64,000 bases of DNA from Acidobacteriota bacterium (GCA_016712445.1 JADJRB010000010.1:1-64000); one strand, 5' to 3'. Positions 8,451 to 19,326 are shown, counted from the first letter of the stretch. The notes: generated from the letters alone by a model not told the origin. Translations and numbers: made by a program.

Positions 8451-9299
8451 TCAGGCCAGAATACGCTGCGGGCCAACGTTCGCACCAAGAAGTTCCATCA
8501 AATATCCGCCGTCCTTCAAAGCCTCAGCCTTCCGAACCAGATACTTGAGCGTATCCTTCATCGAGCCCCGATCATCATTCCATTGCTCCGCGACCTTTTC
8601 CCTGCCGTAGATCGTCTCTGCGATCTCGCGCCGGTTCATGCCGCAGGCGATGCCATCGAGCGCGACGAGACCGTCACGCAGGATCTGGGTCGTCTTGGTC
8701 CAGAGGGGTTGGGAGAGATCAGGCCCGTCGCCATAGATTTCGAGGGCCGCCTTCTGGACCTTGAGCTTGCGCTCGTAGGCTGTGATGTCGGAGATTGTCA
8801 GTTTCATGCGCACAGGCTCGATCCCGATGAGCGACATACCTGTGCACCTGACCTGCACCACGCAGCCTTTGCCGCGCGTGAGCAGAAACTCCCTGCCTTG
8901 CGGATCAGTGATGTGGGTCATCTTGCAGAACGGCATGCTACGCTCCCAGATATCGCATGTCTGATCCGGCCCACGAGGGCTGCAATGGATTTCGACCTGG
9001 TCCGGGAACGCAGCACGGTTCCAGACGACATCCGCGTCAAAGCCATTCCTGTTCGGATCCGGCATGAGGACCAGCCCCCAGCGCTCAGCGAGTGTCTGAA
9101 TCTTACGCGCCTTCAGTATACGGATGGGCGCGCAGGGCGCCATGCGCTCTGAGATGTCATCCTTGCCGCGCACGGACGCGTCCCGTCGGAACTCGTCATT
9201 GCGCCGCAGATATTCCCAGGCCCATCGATCCATGGAGAGCCGGGAGAGATAGTCGTACCCGGCAAGCATGCCGGGGGATTCAAGTGTGAAGGTCTTCAT
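8451..9299 (-). CDS. DUF6499-DUF2285 protein, FseA-like ICE activator
   Basis: The 282-aa protein joins an N-terminal DUF6499 region (GYDYLSRLSMDRWAWEYLRR, then NDEFRRD) to a C-terminal DUF2285 region (QILRDGLVALDGIACGMNRR, then EIAETIYGREKV). In ICEMlSym of Mesorhizobium the same two domains come from overlapping genes joined by ribosomal frameshifting to make FseA, which turns on the excisionase gene. Here they are a single frame. ATG 9299 is chosen because GAGGAGG lies 8 bases upstream. The gene is divergent from trbB across a 273-bp gap that should hold both promoters. A role as element activator is inferred from the family. Confidence 0.75.
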   Translation of the reverse strand: MKTFTLESPGMLAGYDYLSRLSMDRWAWEYLRRNDEFRRDASVRGKDDISERMAPCAPIRILKARKIQTLAERWGLVLMPDPNRNGFDADVVWNRAAFPDQVEIHCSPRGPDQTCDIWERSMPFCKMTHITDPQGREFLLTRGKGCVVQVRCTGMSLIGIEPVRMKLTISDITAYERKLKVQKAALEIYGDGPDLSQPLWTKTTQILRDGLVALDGIACGMNRREIAETIYGREKVAEQWNDDRGSMKDTLKYLVRKAEALKDGGYLMELLGANVGPQRILA

Positions 9300-9572
9300 C
9301 GGCATTGCCTCCTCGGTGCAAGCCCAGCAAGAGTCGTTCCACTTAAACGATTTATGATTTCGCAACCCTAAGTGTTAATAGACTGCGCTGATTTGGTAAC
9401 ACCTGATCCGTCAACGCGCGGATAGCCGGAACCGCATTTACCAGGACGGCCATTTTGCACCCGTGTTCCGGGCATCGCGCCAGCCTGCACAAAATGGCCC
9501 GCGCTCCAACTCCCCTGAAGCGACCAATTCCGGAACAATTGCGACGAGAGATGAAGCCAGGCTTTGAGACCG

Positions 9573-10568
9573 ATGACGGACATGACCGACACAGAAAGCA
9601 CGGAGGGCCGGCTGAGCGCGATGCTGCGAACAGCCTTCTGCCCTGTGGTGCGCACTGCGCTCGAAGCGGAGACAACTATCGAAGTCATGGTCAATCCTGA
9701 CGGGTCTGTCTGGATCGAAGAGGCCGGACGCGGACTGAACCCGACCGGCAATACGATCACCGCCGGCGACCGCGAACGGGTGATCCGGCTTGTCGCGTCC
9801 AGCCTTGCCGCGGGGACATCCTCAACCGCTTCAATTGTCTCAGCCGAGCTTCCGGGGACAGGCGAGCGCTTTGAAGGCGTCCTGCCGCCAGTGTCCGCGG
9901 CGCCGTGCTATTCGATCCGGAAACTCGCCCGCACGCCGTTTTCGCTGGCGGACTATGTCCGGCAAGGCGCGCTGTCCCCGGCGCTGGCGGGCGCGCTCAA
10001 GGCGCTTGTCGCAGAGCGCGCCAATATCGTCATCGCGGGCGGCACCTCCTCGGGCAAGACCAGCTTTGCCAATGCGCTGCTCGCCGAAGGTGGCTTCTGC
10101 GGCGAACGGATCGTCATCCTCGAGGATACGCGCGAGCTCACCTGCCTCGCCGCAAATCTCGTCGCCCTTCGAACCCAAGATGCGCGCGTGACGCTGCGCG
10201 ACCTCGTGCGCTCGACGCTTCGCCTGCGTCCAGACCGGATCATTGTCGGCGAAGTCCGGGGGCCAGAAGCGCTTGACCTTCTCAAGGCCTGGAACACGGG
10301 CCATCCGGGCGGCCTCACAACACTGCATGCCAATTCCGCCCTCGGCGCGCTCAGCCGACTCGAACAGCTCGTCAGTGAAGCGACCGCCCGCGCGCCGTTT
10401 GAGCTGATTGCAGAAGCCGTCGACGTCATCGTGTTCATGAGCCGCGCCGGCGGCCAGCGCCGCGTCGAAGACGCGGTCCGCGTCCTTGAATTCACCGGTG
10501 AGGGCTACCGCACCGAGCCTGTGCTTTGCCGCTCCCTATCCCTCGTCAGCCAAGGAGATGCCTCATGA
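9573..10568 (+). CDS. trbB: Conjugal transfer ATPase TrbB (VirB11 family)
   Basis: TrbB is the hexameric cytoplasmic ATPase that powers pilus assembly and substrate entry in P-type type IV secretion. The 331-aa protein has a Walker A motif GGTSSGKT at residues 156-163, an acidic VILEDTREL segment, the RLRPDRIIVGEVRGPEALDL block and a TLHANSALGALSRLEQL His-box region, all in the standard order. The chosen ATG 9573 gives normal length. It opens the trb operon; its TGA overlaps the trbC ATG (ATGA). Normally traG lies just upstream; here it is replaced by the divergent FseA-like gene. Confidence 0.95.
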   Translation: MTDMTDTESTEGRLSAMLRTAFCPVVRTALEAETTIEVMVNPDGSVWIEEAGRGLNPTGNTITAGDRERVIRLVASSLAAGTSSTASIVSAELPGTGERFEGVLPPVSAAPCYSIRKLARTPFSLADYVRQGALSPALAGALKALVAERANIVIAGGTSSGKTSFANALLAEGGFCGERIVILEDTRELTCLAANLVALRTQDARVTLRDLVRSTLRLRPDRIIVGEVRGPEALDLLKAWNTGHPGGLTTLHANSALGALSRLEQLVSEATARAPFELIAEAVDVIVFMSRAGGQRRVEDAVRVLEFTGEGYRTEPVLCRSLSLVSQGDAS

Positions 10569-10897
10569 CGAATTCCCGTTTACCACTCCTGACCCGTAGG
10601 GGCATCCAGGCCCTCAGCCTCGCGCTTGCGCTTGGGCTTGCCCTGCCGGCGCACGCTGCAGGAACCGGCATGCCCTGGGAAGGACCGCTCACGCAGATCC
10701 TTTCCTCGATCGAAGGGCCGGTCGCCCGTATCGTGGCGGTGATCATCATCACGCTCACCGGCCTCACGCTCGCCTTCGGCGAAACCTCCGGCGGCTTCCG
10801 CAAGCTCATCCAGATCGTCTTCGGCCTGTCTATCGCGTTTGCGGCGACGAGCTTCTTCCTGACCTTCTTCTCGTTTGGCGGCGGGGCGCTGATCTGA
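10565..10897 (+). CDS. trbC: Pilin subunit TrbC (VirB2 family)
   Basis: TrbC is the major conjugative pilus subunit. The 110-aa precursor starts at ATG 10565 after AAGGAG. It has a basic N-terminus, a first hydrophobic segment ending in a signal-peptidase-like site (PAHAAG near residue 34), and two further hydrophobic helices (ARIVAVIIITLTGLTLAFG and a C-terminal FAATSFFLTFFSFGGGALI). The size and the two-helix layout are those of VirB2/TrbC. It overlaps trbB by 4 bases and trbD by one. Confidence 0.92.
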   Translation: MTNSRLPLLTRRGIQALSLALALGLALPAHAAGTGMPWEGPLTQILSSIEGPVARIVAVIIITLTGLTLAFGETSGGFRKLIQIVFGLSIAFAATSFFLTFFSFGGGALI

Positions 10898-11151
10898 TGA
10901 TCGAGGGGTTCGAGGTTCCTTTGCACCGGTCCCTGACTGAGCCGGTCCTGATGGCCGGCGCGCCGCGGGGTCTCGCGATCTCGATCGGCACGCTCGCGGC
11001 GGCTGTGGGGCTTGGCCTGCAACTCTGGATCCCCGGCCTTCTCATCTGGCTTCTCGGGCATTCAGCGGCCGTCTTCCTCGCCCGCAGGGACCCGGACTTC
11101 ACGGCGACGCTGATGCGCGCGCTCCGGCACAAGGAACATCTCTCATGCTGA
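10897..11151 (+). CDS. trbD: Conjugal transfer protein TrbD (VirB3 family)
   Basis: TrbD is a small inner-membrane protein that works with TrbE in pilus assembly. The 84-aa protein begins MIEGFEVPLHRSLTEPVLM, the conserved VirB3 start (PLHRSLTEP), followed by two membrane segments around residues 25-60 and a C-terminal RRDPDFTATLMRALRHKEHL. Its start overlaps the trbC stop by one base and its end overlaps trbE by 7 bases, so it is tightly coupled to both. Confidence 0.93.
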   Translation: MIEGFEVPLHRSLTEPVLMAGAPRGLAISIGTLAAAVGLGLQLWIPGLLIWLLGHSAAVFLARRDPDFTATLMRALRHKEHLSC

Positions 11152-13616
11152 ACCTGCGCGAATACGCTGCTGCCCCGCGCCTGCTCGCCGACTACCTGCC
11201 CTGGGCGGCACTGGTGGCGCCAGGCGTTGTCCTCAACAAGGACGGCGCGTTCCAGACGACATTCCGCTATCGCGGCCCTGACCTCGAAAGCTCGACCGAG
11301 TCCGAACTGGTTGCTGTCACCGCGCGCCTCAACAATGCGATCCGCCGGTTCGGATCCGGCTGGGCGCTCTTCTTCGAAGCCGTGCGCGAGGAAGCTGGTG
11401 ATTATCCGTCCTCGGACTTCTCCGACCCCGTCTCCTGGCTGATCGACGAGGAGCGCGCGGTAGCGGCCGAAGAAGCCGGATCAAGGTTCGAGAGCGCTTA
11501 TTATCTCACCCTGCTCTGGCTGCCGCCGCCGGACACTAATGCCCGCGCAGAGAAGGCGCTGATCGAGCGGCCGGAGCGCCCCGATGGCGCAGGCTGGCGC
11601 GAACGCCTCCTTGTCTTCCAGCAGCAAGCCGAGCGCACCTTTGATCTCCTGTCGACGGCGCTGTCAGAAATCGCTCCGCTCTCGGACGAGGAGACACTGA
11701 CTTATCTGCATGCCTGCATTTCGAGCCGGCGCCACAAGCTGGCCGCCCCGGAGATCCCTGTCTTCCTCGATGCGATCCTGGCAGACGAGCCTTTCACCGG
11801 CGGGCTCGAACCGATGATCGGAGACGCGCATCTGCGGGTTCTGACCATCCTCGGCTTTCCGGGATCGACCGTGCCGGGGCTCCTCGATGAGCTGAACAGG
11901 CAGGGCTTTGCCTATCGCTGGGCGACGCGGTTCATCGCCATGGACAAGGCGGAAGCCGAGAAAGTCCTCGGTCGGAAACGCCGGCACTGGTTTTCCAAAC
12001 GCAAGTCGGTCGCCGCCGTCCTGCGCGAGACGATGTTCAACGAGCCCTCTGCGCTGCTCGATAGCGACGCAGACAACAAGGCGCTCGATGCGGACGCCGC
12101 GCTCCAGGAACTTGGCTCTGATCTCGTGGCCTATGGCTACGTGACCACGACCATCACGGTCGCCGATACCGATCCCCTTGTGGCGGATGAACGTGCCCGG
12201 CAGGCCGAGCGCATCATCAATGGCAAGGGGTTCACGGTGATCCGGGAATCCCTCAATGCGGTCGATGCCTGGCTCGGGAGCCTGCCCGGACATGTCTATG
12301 CCAATATCCGCCAGCCCATCCTCAACACGCTGAACCTCGCCCATATGGTGCCGCTCTCGGCGGTCTGGGCGGGTGAGCGCAAAAACCGGCATCTTGGCGC
12401 CCCGGCCCTCATCGAGGCGCGCACCGACGGCACAACCCCTTTCAGGCTGAACCTTCACGCCGGCGATGTCGGCCACACGCTGATCCTCGGGCCAACGGGC
12501 GCGGGCAAGTCGGTGCTGCTTTCGATGCTTGCGCTGCAATGGCAGCGCTATCCCGGCGCGCAGGTCTTCCTCTTTGACAAGGGACGCTCTGCCCGGGCGG
12601 CCGTCCTCGGCATGGGCGGCGTGCATCTCGATCTCGGCGGTGCCCGGCGCCCCCGGCTCCAGCCGCTGAAGGACATCGACCAACCAGCAGAGGCGAGTTT
12701 TGCAGCGGACTGGCTGGCAGGCCTGATTGCTGGCGAGGGCGTCAGCCTGACGCCCGAACTCAAGGCGCGTCTCTGGCAGGGCCTCACCTCGCTCGCATCA
12801 GCGCCGAAATCTGAACGTACACTGACGGGTCTTATCTTTCTGCTGCGGGACGACACGCTCAGGACCGCGCTGCATCCCTTCACGCTGGCGGGGCCCCATG
12901 GCCACCTGCTCGACGGGGACGAGGAAGACCTCTCCCTCGCCTCCGTCACCTGCTTCGAAATGGAAGAGCTGATGCAGCAGGGCGCGGCGGCGACAGCCGT
13001 GCTCACCTATCTCTTCCACCGGCTCGAGGCGCGCTTTGACGGGCGCCCTACGCTGCTGATGCTGGATGAGGCCTGGCTGTTCCTGGATGCGCCGGTCTTT
13101 GCGGCACGCCTGCGAGACTGGCTCAAGACCCTGCGCAAGAAGAACGTGGCGGTCGTGTTTGCAACGCAGTCGCTTTCCGACATCAGCGCAAGCGCGATCG
13201 CCCCGGCCATCCTGGAAAGCTGCCTGACCCGGATATTCCTGGCGAATGAACGCGCGCAGGAGCCGGCGCTGCGAGAGACCTATGAACGGTTCGGGCTGAA
13301 CACGCGCCAGATTGAGATCATCGCGCGGGCCACGCCGAAGCGGGATTACTACTTCCAGTCCCCGAAAGGCTCCCGCCAGTTTGACCTGAGCCTTGGCCCG
13401 GTCGCGCTCGCTTTCGCGGCCGCCGGCACGCCGGAAGACCAGGCCACGCTCGACCGTGTCATGGCGGAAACCGAGGGCGAAGGCTTTGCCCAGACCTGGC
13501 TCCATGAAAAGGGCCTCGCCTGGGCGGCGGACCTGCTCGCCCGCTGGCCGGGCTATTCCTCCGCCGAGCACGCCCCAAGCCCAACCTTCCGTCCACAGAT
13601 CCTCGCTGCCGAATGA
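11145..13616 (+). CDS. trbE: Conjugal transfer ATPase TrbE (VirB4 family)
   Basis: TrbE is the large type IV secretion ATPase at the inner membrane, needed for pilus biogenesis and DNA transfer. The 823-aa length is normal. The N-terminal CagE/TrbE/VirB domain begins LREYAAAPRLLADYLPWAAL; the C-terminal ATPase domain carries Walker A GPTGAGKS at residues 449-456, Walker B LLMLDEAW with D641-E642, and the ATQSLSDIS motif. The frame is unbroken over 2.4 kb, in contrast with trbL and trbG. It overlaps trbD by 7 and trbJ by 4 bases. Confidence 0.96.
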   Translation: MLNLREYAAAPRLLADYLPWAALVAPGVVLNKDGAFQTTFRYRGPDLESSTESELVAVTARLNNAIRRFGSGWALFFEAVREEAGDYPSSDFSDPVSWLIDEERAVAAEEAGSRFESAYYLTLLWLPPPDTNARAEKALIERPERPDGAGWRERLLVFQQQAERTFDLLSTALSEIAPLSDEETLTYLHACISSRRHKLAAPEIPVFLDAILADEPFTGGLEPMIGDAHLRVLTILGFPGSTVPGLLDELNRQGFAYRWATRFIAMDKAEAEKVLGRKRRHWFSKRKSVAAVLRETMFNEPSALLDSDADNKALDADAALQELGSDLVAYGYVTTTITVADTDPLVADERARQAERIINGKGFTVIRESLNAVDAWLGSLPGHVYANIRQPILNTLNLAHMVPLSAVWAGERKNRHLGAPALIEARTDGTTPFRLNLHAGDVGHTLILGPTGAGKSVLLSMLALQWQRYPGAQVFLFDKGRSARAAVLGMGGVHLDLGGARRPRLQPLKDIDQPAEASFAADWLAGLIAGEGVSLTPELKARLWQGLTSLASAPKSERTLTGLIFLLRDDTLRTALHPFTLAGPHGHLLDGDEEDLSLASVTCFEMEELMQQGAAATAVLTYLFHRLEARFDGRPTLLMLDEAWLFLDAPVFAARLRDWLKTLRKKNVAVVFATQSLSDISASAIAPAILESCLTRIFLANERAQEPALRETYERFGLNTRQIEIIARATPKRDYYFQSPKGSRQFDLSLGPVALAFAAAGTPEDQATLDRVMAETEGEGFAQTWLHEKGLAWAADLLARWPGYSSAEHAPSPTFRPQILAAE

Positions 13617-14344
13617 GCCGCCCCATGCGCCGCCGACTTGCCTGCCTGCTGATCACCACGCTGCCACTGGTCGCCGTGCCGGTGACTGGCCTCGTCGCGC
13701 CGCCCGCCGTGGCGCAGTTGGCTGTCTATGATCCCGCAAACCATGCCCAGAACATCCTGCAGGCTGTCCGCGCGCTGCAGGAACTCGAAGGCCAGGTCCA
13801 GCAGCTCGCGCATGAGATCGAGATGCTGGAGAACATGGCCCGCAATCTCGAAACCCTCCCCGTCTCCGTCGCTGAAAGCATCATCGGCCAGCGGATCCTC
13901 CGCATCCAGGACCTGCTGCGCCGCGCTCAGGGCATCGGCTACTCGGTCGACGAAATCGAACGCGACTATGAGACGGCCTATCCAGAGGCGTACGGGACCG
14001 CGACGCCGAACGCGGTGCTTGTCGAGGATGCCCGCACCCGCTGGCGTCAGTCCCGCGACGCATTCCGCGAGACGCTGACGGTCTCGGCCGCCGCGCTCGA
14101 AGACAACGAGACCGACGCGGGCGCGATCCGCAGCCTCGTGACCCAAAGCCAGGACGCGGTCGGCGCGCTGCAGGCCGCGCAGGCCGGCAATGAGCTCTCC
14201 GCGATGACGGCGCAGCAGCTGATGCAGATCGAAGCGATGCTGGCCGCCCAGCACCGTGCCGAGGCGCTGGAAGAAGCCCGCAAGCTTGCGGAAGCGGAGC
14301 GTGGCCGTGCCCGCCTGCAAAGCTTCCTGGGGACCGGAGAGTAA
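13613..14344 (+). CDS. trbJ: Conjugal transfer protein TrbJ (VirB5 family)
   Basis: TrbJ is a periplasmic, minor-pilus-tip type protein. The 243-aa sequence has a basic start, a hydrophobic signal segment (LLITTLPLVAVPVTGLVAPP) and a cleavage-like AVA before YDPANHAQNILQAVRALQEL, the characteristic start of mature TrbJ. Long helices rich in Gln, Glu and Ala follow (LEGQVQQLAHEIEMLENMAR). ATG 13613 overlaps the trbE stop (ATGA); ATG 13625 is an alternative. No trbK entry-exclusion gene fits between trbJ and trbL. Confidence 0.93.
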   Translation: MSRPMRRRLACLLITTLPLVAVPVTGLVAPPAVAQLAVYDPANHAQNILQAVRALQELEGQVQQLAHEIEMLENMARNLETLPVSVAESIIGQRILRIQDLLRRAQGIGYSVDEIERDYETAYPEAYGTATPNAVLVEDARTRWRQSRDAFRETLTVSAAALEDNETDAGAIRSLVTQSQDAVGALQAAQAGNELSAMTAQQLMQIEAMLAAQHRAEALEEARKLAEAERGRARLQSFLGTGE

Positions 14345-14350
14345 CGCGCC

Positions 14351-15669
<1,319 letters not shown>

Positions 15670-15673
15670 CCTC

Positions 15674-16372
15674 ATGCGCTTCAAACGCCCCGCTGCTCAT
15701 TATGGCACCTCCCCTTACCCCGAGACGCCTTACCAGAAAGCCGGACAGGTCTGGGATGAGCGGATCGGCTCCGCCCGGGTTCAGGCGAAGAACTGGCGGC
15801 TGATGGCGCTCGGCTGTCTCACCCTCTCGTTTGCAACGTCCGGCGCGCTGATCTGGCGGAGCCTGCAGTCGACGGTGACGCCCTATGTCGTCGAAGTTGA
15901 CGAGACCGGCGCGGCGAAGGCCATCGGCCCTGCAACCGAGACCTACACGCCGTCCGACGCGCAGATCGCGCACCATCTTGCCGGGTTCATCACATATGTC
16001 CGCAGCCTGTCGATCGATCCCGTTGTTGTTCGCGAGAACTGGCTGAAGGCCTACACCTTCGCCGGACCTGCGGCCGCCACAACGCTCTCAGAGTATGCCC
16101 GCGAGCATGACCCGTTTGCCGCGATTGGCCGGCGCTCGCGCACGGTGGATGTCGTCAGCATCGTCCGCGTCTCGGGCGAAAGCTTCCAGGGCCGCTGGAT
16201 CGAGAAGACCTATGAGGGCGGCGCGCTCACCGGCGCAAAGCGGTTCACCGGCGTTTTCACGATCACGCTCCAGCCGCCAAAGGATGCTGAGACCCTGCGC
16301 GCCAACCCCCTCGGCCTTTATGTCCGCTCGCTCAGCTGGAGCGAAGACCTTGTCACAGGAGAAAGACAATGA
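15674..16372 (+). CDS. trbF: Conjugal transfer protein TrbF (VirB8 family)
   Basis: TrbF is a bitopic inner-membrane scaffold with a periplasmic NTF2-like domain. The 232-aa protein begins with a cytoplasmic part (FKRPAAHYGTSPYPETPYQ), has one membrane segment near residues 42-60 (LMALGCLTLSFATSGALIW), and then a periplasmic domain with YVVEVDETGAAKAIGPA and RWIEKTYEGGALTGAKRFTG. It lies 4 bp after the true trbL stop and overlaps trbG by 4 bases. Confidence 0.94.
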   Translation: MRFKRPAAHYGTSPYPETPYQKAGQVWDERIGSARVQAKNWRLMALGCLTLSFATSGALIWRSLQSTVTPYVVEVDETGAAKAIGPATETYTPSDAQIAHHLAGFITYVRSLSIDPVVVRENWLKAYTFAGPAAATTLSEYAREHDPFAAIGRRSRTVDVVSIVRVSGESFQGRWIEKTYEGGALTGAKRFTGVFTITLQPPKDAETLRANPLGLYVRSLSWSEDLVTGERQ

Positions 16373-17367
16373 CCCGGTTCCTGCTCGCCTCTTCGGCCAC
16401 CGCCCTACTCGCGGCCTGTGCCACCTCGCCGCCACCCGAGCCGCTAATCGATAGTGGCGATTTCATCGCGGCAATTCCATTGGAAGAGCCGAAGCCCGAA
16501 CGCGTCGAGATTGTCGAAACAGCGATCGCGCTGCCGCTGCCCGGCAAGCTCAAGCCGACCCCGCCGGAGGCTGAAACAAAGCCCCCACAAAGCCCGGCAG
16601 CCACCATCAGGGATGGCCGCGCCGGTGCCGTGATCGAGCCTTCCTCGGAAGGTTTCGTCAACGCCGTCCAGATCTATCCTTATACGGAAGGCGCCCTCTA
16701 CCGCCTCTACGCGAGCCCCGGCCAGGTCACGGATATCGCGCTCCAGCCGGGAGAAAGCCTCGTGTCGGTTTCGGCGGGTGACACGGTGCGCTGGGTGGTC
16801 GGAGACACCGCGTCTGGTTCCGGCAGCACCGCCCGGGCGCATATCCTGGTCAAGCCGGTGCAAGCGGGCCTCCGCACCAACCTGATGATCGCGACCGACC
16901 GGCGGACCTATCACCTGGAACTGGAATCGACCGTCCGGCACTTACATGGCCGCGCTCTCCTGGCGCTATCCGCAGGATGAGCTTGCGGGCCTCGCGGCCC
17001 GCAACACGAGCGCTGCCGCAGAGGGGACGCCATCTCGGTCAAACGCGGCCTCAACCTCGAGACCCTGAACTTCGACTACCGGGTCTCAGGGGACACGCCG
17101 GACTGGAAACCGGTCCGCGTGTTCGATGACGGGCGCCAGGTGTTCATCCAGATGCCGGCGTCGATTTCTGCCTCCGAGATGCCGCCGCTGTTCGTGCTGG
17201 GCACCAGCGGAGAGGCCGAACTCGTCAACTACCGGGTCAGAGGCAGCTACTACATCGTCGACCGGCTGTTTGGCGCGGCAGAGCTGCGCCACGGGACAAG
17301 GCCCCAGACAGTCGTGCGAATTTCTAAAGTAAGCGCGGCGCAAAGGTCGCGTTGGTTCGGGGGTTGA
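16369..17367 (+). pseudogene. trbG: Conjugal transfer protein TrbG (VirB9), two frameshifts
   Basis: TrbG is the outer-membrane-complex protein of the channel. ATG 16369 opens a lipoprotein signal (LLAACATSPPPEPL), then the VirB9 N-domain (VQIYPYTEGALYRLYASPGQ, ITDIALQPGE-like region, VKPVQAGLRTNLMIATDRR). Near 16941 one extra base throws the frame; the proper continuation is TYMAALSWRYPQDELAGLAA. Near 17023 a second indel occurs before ISVKRGLNLETLNFDYRVSG and the C-terminal domain ends at 17367 (FLGTSGEAE-like region, YYIVDRLFGAAELRHG). As read, only a truncated protein of about 203 aa is made. Confidence 0.88.
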
Positions 17368-17371
17368 GCCG

Positions 17372-18616
17372 ATGACCGAGCCTCCCCCATTCAAGGAAGC
17401 AGCGCGGCAGCTGCAGATCCGCTCGGCGCCGAAGCCCGCCACGCGGATCAACCGCAAACTCCTCATGGCCGGCGCAGGCCTCGGCGCGCTGGGCCTCTTT
17501 GCGGCAACTTCGATTGCGCTCGCGCCGCCGCGCGCCGCAGAGCCCGCCTCGCAGGAAGAGCTTGTCACGACCGGCAAGCGGAAGCCGGATGGGTTCTCGG
17601 CGTTGCCCGCGGACTATACGGCGCTCGCGGATGTGCCGGTGCTCGGGGCGCCGCTGTCCGGCGACCTCGGCTCGACCATTCTGGCGACCGAGCAGGCCTA
17701 CGGTATCGAAACAGAGTTCCAGACCGAGTATCGGGCGGATTTTCGCACGCGTCCGGAAGACGAAGCTGTCCGAACCGCGCGGCTTGAAGCCGCCGCCCAA
17801 GCTGAAGAAGCCGCCCGCGCGCCAATCCTGTTCTGCCTCGGCGGGGCCGGAGCGCCGCCAAGCTCCAAGCAGGGAGCGCAGGAATCCGGCTTCGATCTGG
17901 CATCGGAGCTCCTTGCGCTCAACCGGCAGTCCCCGAACGCCGCGCCAAGCCCCGAACCAGAGCCGAACCTCCAGTCCCGCAAGGCCGCGTTTGCCCGGGA
18001 ACCGATGTCCAGCCCGGTCTACAATCCGGACCGGGTGCAGGACCCTCTGTCGCCCTACCAGCTGATGGCAGGCGCGCTGATCCCCGCGAGCCTGATCACG
18101 GGCATCAACTCCGATCTTCCGGGCACGGTGATCGCGCAGGTCACGCAGAACGTCTACGACACGGTGCGCGGTCAGCATCTCCTGATCCCGCAGGGCAGCC
18201 GCCTGATCGGGCGCTACCAGTCCGAGATCTCGTTCGGCCAGGACCGCGCCCTCGTCGTCTGGGACCGTATCCTGATGCCCGATGGCAGCTCGATCACGAT
18301 TTCTGAGCCCGGCAGCGATGCCTCAGGCTATGCGGGCCTCAAAGACCGCACCGATCATCACTGGGACAAGGTGTTTGCGGCGGCCGGTCTCGCCACGCTA
18401 CTTGGCATCGGTGCGGAGCTCGGTCCCGGCGAGGACGGCGACATCGAACGCGCGATCCGCCGCGGGACCACCGACACGATCAACGAAGCCGGGCAGAGGA
18501 CCGTCGACCGCAGTCTCGGCGTCCAGCCTTCGATCACGATCCGGCCTGGCTGGCCGGTGCGTGTCATCGTGACCAGGGATCTCGTCCTTCGTCCTTTCAA
18601 GGACACAGCCCCATGA
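17372..18616 (+). CDS. trbI: Conjugal transfer protein TrbI (VirB10 family)
   Basis: TrbI spans the envelope and links inner-membrane ATPases to the outer-membrane pore. The 414-aa protein has a cytoplasmic start (LQIRSAPKPATRINRKLLM), one membrane segment near residues 32-52, a Pro/Glu-rich periplasmic linker and a C-terminal VirB10 domain: LMAGALIPASLITGINSDLP, GTVIAQVTQNVYDT, LIPQGSRLIGRYQSEISFGQ. The frame is intact. It begins 4 bp after trbG and its end overlaps the DUF2274 gene by 4 bases. Confidence 0.95.
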   Translation: MTEPPPFKEAARQLQIRSAPKPATRINRKLLMAGAGLGALGLFAATSIALAPPRAAEPASQEELVTTGKRKPDGFSALPADYTALADVPVLGAPLSGDLGSTILATEQAYGIETEFQTEYRADFRTRPEDEAVRTARLEAAAQAEEAARAPILFCLGGAGAPPSSKQGAQESGFDLASELLALNRQSPNAAPSPEPEPNLQSRKAAFAREPMSSPVYNPDRVQDPLSPYQLMAGALIPASLITGINSDLPGTVIAQVTQNVYDTVRGQHLLIPQGSRLIGRYQSEISFGQDRALVVWDRILMPDGSSITISEPGSDASGYAGLKDRTDHHWDKVFAAAGLATLLGIGAELGPGEDGDIERAIRRGTTDTINEAGQRTVDRSLGVQPSITIRPGWPVRVIVTRDLVLRPFKDTAP

Positions 18617-18849
18617 ACCTCCGCCTTGCAAAACTTGCTGACCGCACGCCGGTCCGACTCACCCTCGCACTTGATCCCGACACCGCCGCCGCGCTGCAGG
18701 ATTATGCGGCGGTCTACCAAGAGACTTATGGCGAAGCCGAGCGCAGCGAAACGCTCGCCGCCGCCATGATCGAGATGTTCCTGGCGTCAGATGCCGGGTT
18801 CAGACGGGCCCGGAAGGCCCTGCCCACCAATGCCAGCAAAGGAGACTGA
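18613..18849 (+). CDS. DUF2274 protein
   Basis: The 78-aa protein (MNLRLAKLADRTPVRLTLAL, then a helix LQDYAAVYQETYGEAERSET) belongs to the DUF2274 family, which regularly follows trbI in alphaproteobacterial conjugative elements. It is small and cytoplasmic, with a ribbon-helix-helix-like pattern that would suit DNA binding, but no function is established. It overlaps trbI by 4 bases (ATGA) and is therefore part of the operon. Confidence 0.85.
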   Translation: MNLRLAKLADRTPVRLTLALDPDTAAALQDYAAVYQETYGEAERSETLAAAMIEMFLASDAGFRRARKALPTNASKGD

Positions 18850-18852
18850 CTC

Positions 18853-19161
18853 ATGGCACAGATCGGCGCATTTACACTGAAGGACGGAGCCTGGACCGGG
18901 ACCATCCGTACCATGACCATCAATGTCAAAGCCCAGCTTGTACCCAACAAGGACAAGGCAAACGGTGCGCCGGACTTTCGGCTTTACGCAGGCGGCGCTG
19001 AACTCGGCGCAGCCTGGCATCAAGAGTCCAAGGATGGCGAAACACCGTTCCTCGCTGTCAAACTCGATGACCCGAGCTTTGCCCAGCCGATGCGCGCAGC
19101 CTTCTTCGAGAACGCGAAGGAAGGCACCGGCGTCCTCGTTTGGAACCGTCCGAAACAATAG
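18853..19161 (+). CDS. DUF736 family protein
   Basis: DUF736 proteins are small conserved proteins of alphaproteobacterial plasmids and ICEs with unknown function. The 102-aa sequence has the family pattern IGAFTLKDGAWTGTIRTMTI, PDFRLYAGGAELGAAWHQ and YLAVKLDDPSF-like FLAVKLDDPSFAQPMRAAF. It starts 3 bp after the DUF2274 stop, following AAAGGAG, and is the last gene of the trb operon in view. No terminator is obvious after it. Confidence 0.9.
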   Translation: MAQIGAFTLKDGAWTGTIRTMTINVKAQLVPNKDKANGAPDFRLYAGGAELGAAWHQESKDGETPFLAVKLDDPSFAQPMRAAFFENAKEGTGVLVWNRPKQ

Positions 19162-19326
19162 TGAAGAGCGGCAGCCGCGTCGTCTGCCTCGCAGAGTTAT
19201 CACAGAGCGAAAGCATCGCGCGGAGGCCTTAAACGCGCTTTTGCCGGAAGGCGCCTTGACCGGGAACTGTCAGCCGGGAAGTGACGCTTGCCGGCGCGCC
19301 ATCAGGACTTGGAGCAATGTCAAAAG

